Assembly (NCBI RefSeq): GCF_025766255.1
Contig: NW_026516710.1
Span: 62,001 to 126,000, forward strand
DNA from: Zychaea mexicana
Taxonomy: Eukaryota > Mucoromycota > Mucoromycetes > Mucorales > Lichtheimiaceae
Length of the DNA stretch: 64,000 nt
Direction of reading: 5' to 3'
Below are positions 47,385 to 58,461 of this stretch, in pieces. Numbering within the stretch: the first letter of the stretch is position 1; the number at the start of each line of letters is the position of its first letter. The notes under the pieces were generated by a model, which searched no databases, was not told where the DNA came from, and saw only the letters and a program-made list of their open reading frames with translations. The position numbers were made by a program, and so were the translations under genes.

Positions 47385-47819
47385 TATAGCGATCGTGTAT
47401 TCTATTGCCAAGTATTAAACGCACGGCTCAGACATGCACACAGAACAAGAAAGGAAGACAGTGTCGAAACACACAAGGGAGTGAAAAGGGCAATAGTAGA
47501 TCGTGTGTGTTTTTTTTTTTTTTTGGGGGGGGGGGTGATTCTTAGGCAGTATTACAGAGACTTTATTTTTCGGATTGTTGTTATTATTACTTCAGCGCGG
47601 TTGTGCAACATGCAGGCATTTATGGCTTCGAGACACATGCATGCAGCGTGTGTGCTTGTGTGTTATTAATCTCTCTCTTGCTGTGCGCACACATTACTCC
47701 GAGGATTCTTTTTATTTTCCCTCTTTCCCCTTTTCGAATGATGTGCAATGAGGTCTAGCTTTATTGCTATTACTTGAAAGAATGCACTTGTATTACTACT
47801 TCTTTGATTTGGAACGGAT
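47385..47819. other. Arf-GEF promoter side / CDT1 3' flank
   Basis: Contains a T15-G11 homopolymer junction at about 47510-47535, the most extreme in the window. No gene. Confidence 0.5.
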
Positions 47820-49870
47820 CTACACGGTAGAAAACAAACAATTACGAGTTATTAAAATTCCTTTTCTTAGCGTTTTCCCGATGGCCCTAAACGCCTGCTT
47901 GCTTGTCTCGCTTACCCGCTCCAATAATGCCTGGCGTCGATCTTTTACCGTTCCCGTGCCTGTCAATGGTGGTTGCGTGGCTTTGGCTTTCTCGGCCTCT
48001 TCTTTCCTCCTTTCTTCCAATTGAAGCAGATCTCGCACCTTTCGCGTTGGGTTAGCCTTGTTGTTGTCTATATGCTCCTTTCCTCTCTCTCTCCCTCTCT
48101 ACACTGGGATAAATAAACTTACTCCACTTGGCAAATTGGCAGTTTCAATCCATTTTTTTCTATCAACAACCTTGTCGATCTTTGGTAACTCTTTTTCAGG
48201 TATAACGAGCTTTCCCTTGTTGGCAATGAAAAAGCCCTCCATCTTGTCTTCCAGGATATTCTCGCGTTCTTCCAATTGCTTGCCAGATAACGGTGCCTTC
48301 CAATCAGCTCCAAGCTCCACAGCATATGACTCCACCTGTCTTCCCTGGTGTCCCAATATCTTTGGCTCTACTCGGTACAGCATCGGCGCTAGGTATAAAA
48401 TCTTCGCCAGGTGGCCAATCGTGATATTTCTATCATTAAAGTTTTTTTTTGTTAGCCCCAACTCCTTGTTCCTGCTAACCTTATCCATTATTATTATTTA
48501 AAGCGCATACTTTTTGGTGGTGTTTCGTAGCATGGGCTGGATCTTGTGGAACATGGCAATGCGTTGATTTGCTGCATGGAACATGAGACTCACGTCTAGT
48601 GCGTTTCGCAGCTTGTGTAGCGTGCCCTTCTCATCTTGTACTCGCGCTTTATCACTCTATTATTCAGAAGCTCCATTGAATATCACTCATTCACATTTAT
48701 AATCTGTCTTTTCTTTTAGGTATATGAATCTAACCTGAATGTAAAATGATTGTTTCCATGCAGGCACTTCTTGTGTTTCTGCTATTGGTTGTGATAATAC
48801 TGGAACAGCGCTACTGCTGGCATTGTTGTCACGTGATGCTATGTTCACTTTTGGGCTGGCTTCATGCTCCTCTGTCTTTTCGACATTTGCAGGCCGCTCG
48901 ATGCTTTCTTCGACACGAGCAGTTTCGTTCAACGTTGACTTCAACTCAAATAGCTCGGTGTGATTAGATGGCTGTTGTCGTTGTTGCTCTTTATCTACAA
49001 CTGATGATCGATCATCAGGGTTCGTCAATTCTTCGTGAGTAGCAGATTTTGGCGATGATAACGGTGATGCTGTTGGTAATAATGCAGATGATGATGGTGA
49101 TGAAGTTAATGATGATGCTTGCTCCGTACTTGTAGTCGTATTTTCTGTAACATTAAAAAGAGCAGGAACTTCTTGTGGTGATTCGACTAGTTTGGCGCGC
49201 GACTGTTCTACTGTAACTCGTTGTACAACAGTTTCTAGCACAGCTGCTTGTTGTTCTTGCTCCATCTGTTGTTGCACGTTCAACATAATCTCTTGCCCAG
49301 TTCCCTCCTCATGATGCTGTTGCTGCTTGCGATCGTTATAAATGCGTTGCTTTTTCGGTTGATGTTCAATGACTGACTCCTTTGTAGTTTTAGACGTTGT
49401 GCGTTTTTTGTTGATCGTGGTTAAATTCCTGGTTGAAGATCGTGACTTTTCGATTGGACCAGCAGAAGGGGTAATAGTATTAAATAGCGTCCGTTGGCTG
49501 TCTTTATTATTGTTGTCCTTATTATCATTGTCGAGACGAGTGCTTCGACGTTTGGCCGGCTGTTTGAGAAATAGAATAGTTGGGTCGCATTTTATATTAG
49601 TATTAGACAGTAAAAGGTTCATCGCTCCCAAGAAAATTGTAAGTTTACCCTTTCTTCGGATACAACTTGTTTCAGTTGTTTTTCGTCAAACTTGACAGGA
49701 GGATGAAATGGGCTCACTGACTGTGGAGCGTCATGAGAAACGTCGCTACCCGATTTCTAAAAAGTTTGTATATAAAAAACAAAGTATTAGATACTAACCA
49801 AACACAAGTATAATTTAAGAGTAGAAAGCTACGTTACCCTCACAGTACGAAGTCCCAGCCTAGTCTGCAT
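47820..49870 (-). CDS. CDT1: CDT1-like DNA replication licensing factor
   Basis: Cdt1 loads the MCM helicase onto ORC-marked origins in G1. Exons 49870-49838, 49756-49649, 49559-48735, 48656-48511, 48429-48123, 48038-47820, all in phase. The N-terminal two-thirds is disordered (Asn, Gln, Ser, Thr rich; KRRSTRLDNDN). The conserved winged-helix part is split by an intron: KLRNALDVSLMFHAANQRIA, then NITIGHLAKILYLAPMLYRV and QVESYAVELG, as in the CDT1/geminin-binding fold. A helical segment VRDLLQLEERRKEEAEKAK follows, ending RRQALLERV. In other Cdt1 proteins a second C-terminal winged helix comes after this. Here the frame stops about 30 codons on at 47820, so the MCM-binding part is missing, or an exon was not found. 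Identification rests on the middle domain. Confidence 0.72.
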
Positions 49871-50090
49871 GCTGTTTTGGAATTAGAAAAAAAACAAAAG
49901 CAAACTTCGAAAACAATTAAAAAACGCGTCAAAAAGGGTTAAAGACGAGAGGATAGAAACAAGATTTCACTTAATGAAATTAAACGTCACTGTGTGATTT
50001 TAACACAGCCAGAGTGCGAGAGAGATTATTTTCAACCTACACACTCCGGCCCGTTCAAAACGAACCCTTCTCGGTCTCATCTTAAAAGTC
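49871..50090. promoter_or_regulatory. Shared divergent promoter of CDT1 and ARP1
   Basis: 220 bp separate the two start codons. The region contains ACGCGT at 49924-49929, 54 bp upstream of the CDT1 ATG. ACGCGT is the MCB box that drives G1/S genes in yeasts. The match is suggestive only, because the hexamer occurs elsewhere in the window by chance. Confidence 0.45.
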
Positions 50091-51613
50091 ATGAATTCGG
50101 AATTTGATGATGTACAGTCTTCCTTAAACCAGTTTTGCCTTTGGATCACATCATGGTTAACACTGCTTGTTTTTACGCCGTATAGGTATTGACCAACCAA
50201 CCCGTCGTTATCGACAACGTATGTATTGCAGTATATGCTCACTTTATACACACTTGCCCTGAAAACGGTAAAATGCGGTTCGCGCGACAGTTAATGTTCG
50301 GTCTATTCTTCTTTTATCGCTGTAAACATAGGGATCTGGTGTCATCAAGGCTGGTTTCGCTGGTGAAGAACAGCCCAAATGCTTCTTCCCGTCGCTGTAA
50401 GTTTCCCTTGAACTAATCTTGGTTTGAAAAAGGATGGAGTAGACAAAACAATGAAGTGATTGAGTAAAGAAAGAAACTGGAGCTAAAGAATATATTCAAT
50501 GCTTTGCAAATTATAAAAAAAAACAGTGTCGGACGACCTAAGCATGTGCGTATCATGGCTGGTGCAGTTGAGGGCGATACATTCATCGGTCGTAAAGCAC
50601 AGGAGCTGCGCGGTCTGCTCAAAATCCGATACCCGCTCGAACACGGCATTGTGACAGACTGGGAAGACATGGAGCGAATCTGGCAATACATTTACACGGA
50701 CGAACTCAAGACATTATCCGAAGAACATCCTGTTCTATTGACAGAAGCACCACTCAACCCACGCATGAACCGCGACACGGCTGCCCAAATCTTTTTTGAA
50801 ACATTTAACGTGCCAGCATTGTTCACGTCAATCCAAGCCGTACTGAGCTTGTATTCGTCCGGCCGTACCACAGGTATCGTCCTGGACTCGGGCGATGGCG
50901 TGACGCACTCGGTCCCTGTCTACGAAGGTTTTGCTATCCCACATGCAATTCGACGTATCGACATTGCCGGTCGCGACGTGACCGAATACTTGCAACTGTT
51001 GCTCCGAAAATCGGGCTACAATTTCCACACGACGGCTGAAAAGGAGGTGGTGCGGATCATCAAAGAAAAGACGTGCTACATTGCTCAGAACCCGGTCAAG
51101 GAAGAAAAGGAAATGAGTGGCAAAATGGACGATTTTGTATTGCCAGATGGAAACATTATCAAGTTGGGAGCCGAGCGGTTCCGTGCACCCGAGATTTTGT
51201 TCCAGCCTGAGCTGATTGGAGAAGAATACCCGGGCATCCATCAAGTCATTGTAGATTGTATTAACAGAGCCGACCTGGATCTGCGCAAGTCGTTATATTC
51301 CAATGTTGTTCTTTCCGGTGGTTCGACATTGTGCAAAGGTTTTGGTGAGCGGTTATTGACCGAGATTAAGCGGTTGGCATTGAAGGATATCAAGATCAAG
51401 ATCTATGCACCGCCAGAGCGCAAGTACAGCACTTGGATCGGTGGCTCCATTCTGGCATCGCTTAGCACTTTCAAAAAGGTAAATCGAGGATGATATGGGT
51501 GTTTAAGCATGTGAGTTAGCATTCCTAACGTTTCCTTAACTTGATGGTAGATGTGGGTCTCGGCGGAAGAGTATCAGGAAGATCCTGATATCATTCACAA
51601 AAAGACATTCTAG
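50091..51613 (+). CDS. ARP1: ARP1 / centractin, actin-related protein of dynactin
   Basis: Arp1 forms the short filament at the core of dynactin, the dynein cofactor. Exons 50091-50111, 50186-50218, 50332-50396, 50527-51478, 51551-51613. The start MNSEFDD joins [20 protein letters not shown], the centractin opening, then [58 protein letters not shown], and the end [19 protein letters not shown] then ..IIHKKTF. Length is about 377 residues, as expected. ARP1 is chosen over conventional actin by [16 protein letters not shown] and the C-terminus (KKTF instead of KCF). Exons 1-3 are tiny, a pattern shared with many actin-family genes in fungi. No decay. Confidence 0.95.
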
Positions 51614-52002
51614 AAATTTTCACTCTCTTCCAATCCATACCCTTTTAACCCTCATCACACATCCAATGCCCTTTCTTACCCCTTTCCCGTAGGCTTATTA
51701 TATGCCGCGTGCATCTATTTTGAATGTGCACTTAGTGTTTTCTCCTTCTTTCTATACCACCTTTGAAAGAAAGAAAGAGTAAAAAAGAGAGAGGGTAACT
51801 GTGCTAACTCTAAATAACTGTATTCTTCTTATTCTTGCCACCGTTCTCTCCTGTTACTTTTCTTTCCTTTCGAGCCATCTCTATGTTTTCTTTTCCACAT
51901 GCTATTGCCTATATTATAAAGTTTTGTCTCTTTCTCTTAAAAACGGCGATTATTTATATTAACTTTTACTACTCGGAAAGGAGGGAGCAAAACTTATTTT
52001 CA
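51614..52002. other. Convergent 3' region between ARP1 and SEC5
   Basis: Pyrimidine-rich tail sequence; no gene. Confidence 0.5.
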
Positions 52003-55000
52003 CTATTTTCGACTACGATCCTTGTTCTGCTTGAAGCACAAGAACTGCACCACAGTGCTCTTGCGACTAAAAACCAACAGATCCTTGACATGGTTTAGCT
52101 CAGATTGCAGCTCGCCTGCGTTCTGCTGTTGTGCATCATAGGACTGCTCAATAGACTGATAAATAAGCTGAAGGGTATCGGATGCCGCTGTTGTCACATA
52201 TTGTTGTAAGGTCTGATGCATGAATTCGATTTCCAGCGTAGCCTGAAGCATACCGCCCATGCCAAACCGCTCCACTTGGCGGAAGCTTTCCAAACAATCG
52301 TTGGCCATGTTCTCCAGCAAGGCAGAAATCGCACGATGGACCAGTTGTTTCGTAACACTGCTCACTTGTGAGTGCACCATCACAAGAGTCATCAAGGCTT
52401 CATACACATACGAGTGCACTTCGGTCGGCTTGGGTATGCTGTACCAGTCGATGCCACTGAGCAGGATGCCTTGGCGGATAATATCTCGTATAAGACCAGA
52501 CTTGCGTTTTACATAATCGTTGAACAAAATCTTGTCAAGTTGGTCAACAACTTCAATCAATGTCTAAGTAGAAGGAAAGAGAGAGAGAGAGAATCTCAGT
52601 TTGTCAATATTAAGTTATTTCGCGTAATTATGCCAGAATGTCTGGGATATGAGTTACCTTGAGATCTTCATCCATATTGCACTTGTAGGCCAACTTGAAC
52701 AATCCGACCAGCTTGGGAATCACTGTCGACCTCATGTGTGCCAAATTGCCAACAGTGAGAAGAATACGCATATCCTGTTTGCAAAAAGGCAGATGAAAAC
52801 ATGAACATGGCATGGTCATTGTCGAGGCCAACTATAAAAAATAGAACTGCCAGCTACTTACCATCGAATGAACATCAATCTTATCACGCTTCTTGGCGAG
52901 CTGCACTTCCTCTTTTTCATTCAACGGGGTATAATCAGAGAAAGCAAGCCGGACCAACCCATCCAAAAACGTGTACGTTGACTCCAAAAACGAGCCACGG
53001 ATCCGCTCGACATACTCGGGTTTGACTATAGGGCGTTCGTGTTTTTGATTCGCCATATCATCGACTGTCACCACATGGGTAGAGATTCTAAACGTCGACC
53101 GTGCGCAGAATTTGTGGTAGTCATAGTACCGCTTCAACAAGCCAGTACACTGTGGAATTTCCGGATCCAGGATCCATTCTTCCAACAGATAAAATGTTTT
53201 TGCGTCCCGTTCCCAGCACTTGCAAATCACATCCACATATTTCCAGCGTGCCTTTTCAATCAGATCTGTCAGTCCAGAGAATGCCTCGCCAGCGAGATGG
53301 ATCGCGCTGATATCGTTTACACAGTGGCCCAGATCACCAATGATGCGGGTCAGGTATTCCGAAACATGGATCGAGCTTGCATTGACGGGTATAAACGCTG
53401 GCATAACCACAGACTCGGTGCCGTCAGGATTCTCTTGCACGGGCATGTCGCGCACGTTCAGTTCAAAATGGTCTGATATCAGTTGTGCATACACGTTGAC
53501 AATATTGCGTGTCATAGATTGACATTGCTCAACTTTGCCCAAATCAACGCCTTGCCGGCGTCGCCTTCCACCTTCAGATGCCTTTGCCGTAACCGACTTT
53601 AAGAAAACATTTTAGCGTCCTAATTTCACATCGACATGGAGATCAAGTTAAATTAAAATGACTCTGACAGCGTAAAACAAACCTTGTGTGCAAATTTTCC
53701 TTCAATGAATGCTTTGGATAAGCGCCAAAAATCAGGCAAGCATCGAAGCAACAGTGCTGATAATGATTTGACAAGTTCAGATGTTATGCGCCAGTAGCGA
53801 TTATCGGGGTCCCGATCTGATTTTGGAAATGAGGGGGGGATAGATTAAAAGTTTGCTCGAACCCTTCAAATTGTAAAAATGTATGCAAATAAGGGGGAAG
53901 AAAAAAACCCACCGGTATTTACATCAAAGCTCTTGGTACGGACTTGCTCAATACCCTTCTTGAGAGCCAAGCTTCGTTGTATATCTGATTCTTCAGTCTC
54001 ATTTGCAGCACGATGAGCAGCGAGCTTCTTTGCATTTGTCTCATACGTCTTTTTGAGCAAGCCAACGATCCATTGATACTGGCTATCCAAATAGAACCAT
54101 GCTGGATCCTCTGTTGTATCCAAGTCGAACAAAAAGCTAGTAAAAGACACATATTCTATAATGAGATCGATCCATTCTCTGTAAAAGTGGTCCGTACTAT
54201 GCTTATACAAAATCGCAATTTTGGTTCCTTACTTGATGGTCTTTTCCTGCTCTTCCATGCTACGCCAAGGATCGGCCAACATTTTGAGTAGTACTCCACG
54301 GAGCTCGACCACAATTTTGTTGACTTCGGTCCAAACTTTCTCAAACACTTTACGATGCAGTTCCGAAATATTGGCACCATCCAGCTTTAGCTCTTGTCCG
54401 TCCAGATCGTCGTCGTCTTGGATATTGTTGGATTTTTGCAGATCATTATATAGGAACTTGCCCTTTTTATAATCACGGATAGCTGTTTCGTATTTATGCT
54501 ATGTGTATCAAAAAGCATTAATGTCAGCAGCAGTAGCTCGTAATAAACACAGAAAAATTATCCAGTAAGGAGTAGTAACAATAGGTACCTGTTTGATCGA
54601 TTCAAGCAAACTGCTAGGTAAATTGAAAAAGAATTTGTATCGTTGTAGCACAGTCAACGTGCTTCGTACTTTCTCGACCTTTTGACGTCGTTCAACAATG
54701 GGTCCGTAAATCTGATCCGCGCGTGCATTGGCTTCATTTAATGCCTTTTCAAGAGAGCGAGTGCCGTATTCCTCTTCCGGGTTCAACTGTTTTGATTTCA
54801 TCTCCTCATATACGTGGTCGACGGTAACTTTGGCACTGACAAAGCGATCGAAATTGCTGTGTACGAGATGTTTTAATGCTTCGGCGCGCTGGTCGACACT
54901 CAATCGAAGACGTTCTTCGCCAGAAATCAATTCGTTGTACGTCGTATCTTTGTGAACATGTTGAAGAAAGTAACGTGGTTGGAATGACTTGTTTGTTATC

Positions 55001-55482
55001 ACCAACGCAGAACCTAATTAGAGATGAAACTCCATACAGTTGAGTCTCGACTGCTTATGCTCGATATCTGCTCAAATAAATCAGCTCTGCATCATATGTG
55101 TCATTAATACGTTACGTTCTTTAAGTTGAGAGATGCTGGTTGCGCTTTGTGGAGTATCTCTAAAATTAATTATGTGTATAAGCATACATATAGAGCTTCC
55201 AAGCTATAAAGACAGTAGCTAAACGTACTCATCGAAAATTGTTCCACGGATGCCAAGAGGATCGGTATCGTCAGCAAATTGTAAATCGTTAGAGCCACTA
55301 CCAGAGTCCTTGATTGGCTCATCGTAACGTTGTGAAAAGTGACGAAGGGTTGCATCGGAAACCGTGGCATCGTCGAGTGGAATTTGGTCAACCCAGACTT
55401 CAGGTTCAACGGTATCAAGTTCATAGAACCTCATAATGGCTGCATCTTCGGCATACTCGGGCACCTCAGCACGATTAATCAT
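52003..55482 (-). CDS. SEC5: Exocyst complex component SEC5
   Basis: SEC5 (EXOC2) is one of the eight exocyst subunits tethering secretory vesicles to the plasma membrane. Nine exons: 55482-55229, 55159-55116, 55013-54589, 54498-54233, 54196-53913, 53816-53683, 53596-52862, 52774-52658, 52563-52003, all in phase, about 940 residues. Family blocks: ALVITNKSFQPRYFLQHVHKDTTY, LKHLVHSNFDRFVSAKVTVD, YKFFFNLPSSLLESIKQ, DPAWFYLDSQYQWIVGLL, LPDFWRLSKAFIEGKFAHK, and the C-terminal MLQATLEIEFMHQTLQQYVT. The N-terminus is acidic with a short Ser-rich part. The exon 4-5 boundary was set at an ATAAGCATAG acceptor because only this keeps frame. The gene looks intact. Confidence 0.93.
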
Positions 55483-55645
55483 TAGTGTGTATAGAGCTTA
55501 ATTTTGAGGTTGATGAAGTGGTTAGCTGGTGTTAAGTTGTGAGGTCTTCCTCTCGCTGCCGTTTGCATTATCGGTCTTTGAATCACCTAATGAAGCGCGT
55601 GCATAGAGTTGCCGTCGCAGCAAGATTCTTTTCTCGGGTTTCTCC
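55483..55645. promoter_or_regulatory. Shared divergent promoter of SEC5 and ERCC8
   Basis: Only 163 bp lie between the SEC5 ATG (minus) and the ERCC8 ATG (plus). The two genes must share this spacer as promoter and leaders. Confidence 0.6.
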
Positions 55646-57630
55646 ATGTACAGTTTTTTGAAAAAACGAGAGCATGGCACCTTACGTCCTTGGAAATTCG
55701 TTCGTGCTGAGTCAACCAAGCGAGCATATTCGTTACAATTGAGCCCTACAAAAGAAGTCGCTCGAGCACATCGGGGTAAAAAAGCAAATTCTCGACGATC
55801 GCTAATTGTCGATTTCTCCGAGAACAGCAATAGTTATAGTGCTGATCGCTTATGATCTCTCGCAATACTGCAAATTCTTTAGGCTCTGTCCAGTCAATAA
55901 AAGTTGAAAATATTGAGCAGCGCTAGTAAGTGCTCAATTTACTGCGTTGAAAAGAATAGCATACACATATGCAACACAGAGAGAAAGAAAATTGAAAATG
56001 CAACTACCTCTACTCAATAGCATGCTGTCAGGCGGTGGCGATGGACGTATTCATGTGTATGATCTTAACACACCTCCTAACAAAGATGGACACGTGCAAA
56101 TTGAACCTATAGCCAGTGTTTCAAGGTAACATAAAGAATATTTTCACTAGGAAATTGATATGTACACCAATGGAAAATGATGCAGAATCCACTCATGCAT
56201 GCAGAAACGACGAAACATTTAAAGAAAAAATCGACATAATTATGCAGTAACGACTGTTGCGTGGTTTCCATTCGACACGGGCATGTTCGTCAGCTCTAGC
56301 AGCGATAATACGATCCGGGTCTGGGATACAAACTCCATGACGGTACAAAGTTGGACAAGGACGGGATAGCGGATGGGACGTTTGATAAATGAAACGAGAG
56401 GAGAGAAGATGCTGCGGATGCATGTATACGGGTGCGCTGGGAAGGAGCGTATGTACGTAGGATGCATTATATACATCACAAGTGCTAAAACATGCGATAT
56501 GTATATTGTTATATATAGCCAGCATGCGTGTTTGATCTGGAATCGCACGTTCATTGCCAAGCTATCTCTCCTGTTGCATCGCATTGCCTCGTAGCCAGTA
56601 AGTCTTTCCCTTGCTTTCTCCACTTCTGTGTGTCTATATTTAAAGTATCGAAGAAAACAGTATCAAAGCACGTAATGTATCTGCATACATTTCTATTTTA
56701 TTTATGGGAGCTACTGCTTCAAATATAATTATTGCTGTAGGCGCTGCAGACGAGCCCCGGATACGACTTTGTGATCTTAAAAGCGGTGCAAGTACGCATT
56801 CATTAACGGGTCACAATGGATCGGTATTATCGGTCGCATGGTCCCCGCGTCAAGACCACGTGCTGTACTCTGGCGGGTAATTCATCGTTGCTTACAATTA
56901 TAACCTTCCAAATTCTGCCGTGTAGCACAAAGGAACCCCCTTCAAAAAGGAAATCCAACCATTGATTAAAAAACAATTCATCCATTTAGAAATGACGGAA
57001 CGGTTCGGGTTTGGGATATCCGACGTGCTAGATCATGCTTAATGTCGCTGGATCAACACAATGCAGTCAATAACGATCCATTGGCTGATACGAATAAGGC
57101 ACATGGCGCGGGCGTCAATGGTCTTGTCTTTTCGAGTGATAGCGAACGCTTGATAACCCTTGGCTTGGATGAAAAGATACGGATGTGGGATGCGTATACG
57201 GGTCGGAATACTCTCGTTAATTACGGCTCATTATGGCGTAACCGGTTCCAGTGGTACATGGAAGCGACGGTGTCAGGCCCAGATGTATGGCCGCCGCTAT
57301 TGTATGTGCCCAGCGACGATCAGCAGGTGTTGGTGTATGAGCTCAACACGGGTCGATTATCAAGACGACTGAAAGGCGCATACGGACGTGTGACATGTGT
57401 GGAGAAACGGGCCGGCCTTCAAGAACTTTATAGTGGCTCAATTGATTGTGAAGTCTTAGTCTGGGAACCTGCAGAAGACCATGCTTCGACGATGGACGAT
57501 GAGCATCCAAGTGAGGTAGGTTGTTAGATAGCAGCAGTGGTACAAGCTGGTAGCTATATCTGACTCCATGTTGTTGGGGGTCTATGTTTCTTTCCAGGAG
57601 GATGCTTGGAGCGAGAGCGAAGAAGAATAG
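55646..57630 (+). CDS. ERCC8: ERCC8/CSA-like WD40 protein of transcription-coupled repair
   Basis: CSA is the WD40 substrate receptor of a CUL4-DDB1 ubiquitin ligase that acts on RNA polymerase II stalled at DNA damage. Eight exons: 55646-55775, 55883-55925, 56021-56125, 56225-56342, 56519-56597, 56741-56876, 56990-57515, 57598-57630. The first exon gives the CSA-specific [13 protein letters not shown]...EVARAHRG. Then [99 protein letters not shown] and [16 protein letters not shown] match the human protein block by block. It ends in an acidic WSESEEE. The exon 1-3 joins were set by this match; an ATG at 55998 would miss the N-terminus. Confident. Confidence 0.93.
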
Positions 57631-57962
57631 CAGTTGCTTCCACTAATATGTGCTAAGCGGCGGGTCACCCAGGTCCGCAAGATTTTGTGTGGGCGTAATG
57701 CACCAAAAAAGGAAGCCGCAGCTAATTATGGTCACTCACTCACACACACACACTCTCTCTCTCTCTTTCTCTGTCTTCTCGTGTTTTGATCCTGTGTAAC
57801 AATGCGTCGAAAAAACAAAAACAACGGATGTGGACAGGTGCTGTTTGTGTTTTGCTATATAACCAAGCAACGATGTGGCCGGCAGATGGAAGGGTCCCTG
57901 TCTTTTTCTTTTCTCTTCTTTTTTGCTTTCTGTATTTTTCTGCTTTACATTTGCACATCATC

Positions 57963-58461
57963 ATGGGCTGCTGTTTTTCACAAACCGATAAGGTAAATAA
58001 CGCATACCATTCCCTACCAGTATGTACTTGCATTCCAAGATCAAATGGCTAACGGTTGAACGCGTATTCTTAACAACAGACAACAGTGTATGAAGTAACT
58101 CTCGACGCAAACGGTGTTGCTCGACGAGTCCCTGTGGGCACGGGCACACATTTCATTCATATTACAAGCGACTATGAAACACATCTTGAGGAAAAGGTTT
58201 GGCTTGAACTATCATGTTTTCCAGCGCGTAAGAAAACTAACGTGTCAAAAAAAAATCTCTTCTTAGCAATACACTGTACAACCACCCACACCAAACGATA
58301 CTGATATCAATCGCCCTCCACAAGCCCATCAATCAACACGATTCCCCTTCCTACCAGCTAGAATGATGCCGTCGACACCAAAGCCAAACTCAAAAATTTC
58401 GCCTATAGCACCAGACGATGAGAAGACATCAAACAATCCAACAACAACAACGTCCCTGTAA
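57963..58461 (+). CDS. Small N-myristoylation-type protein, unknown function
   Basis: Three exons, 57963-57992, 58080-58196, 58267-58461, read in phase to about 113 residues. The start MGCCFSQTDK carries Gly2 for N-myristoylation with Cys3-Cys4 for palmitoylation, so membrane anchoring is likely. The middle YEVTLDANGVARRVPVG then HFIHITSDYETHLEEK is a compact, possibly beta-rich segment. The rest is Pro/Thr/Asn-rich with a Thr run at the end. No family recognised. It might be a member of the short lipid-anchored scaffold proteins (for example TORC1/Ragulator-type anchors), but nothing in the sequence proves this. Confidence 0.6.

Noticed and set aside
47510..47535. T15-G11 run as a telomere-like or integration mark
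   Set aside because: A plain homopolymer junction in a promoter region. No repeat unit or flanking duplication.
55522..55962. Minus-strand gene resembling mitochondrial ribosomal protein bS21 ([10 protein letters not shown]...)
   Set aside because: The plus strand over the same bases encodes the N-terminus of ERCC8/CSA with a block-by-block match and clean splice joins. The minus frame has no good ATG and is explained as antisense.
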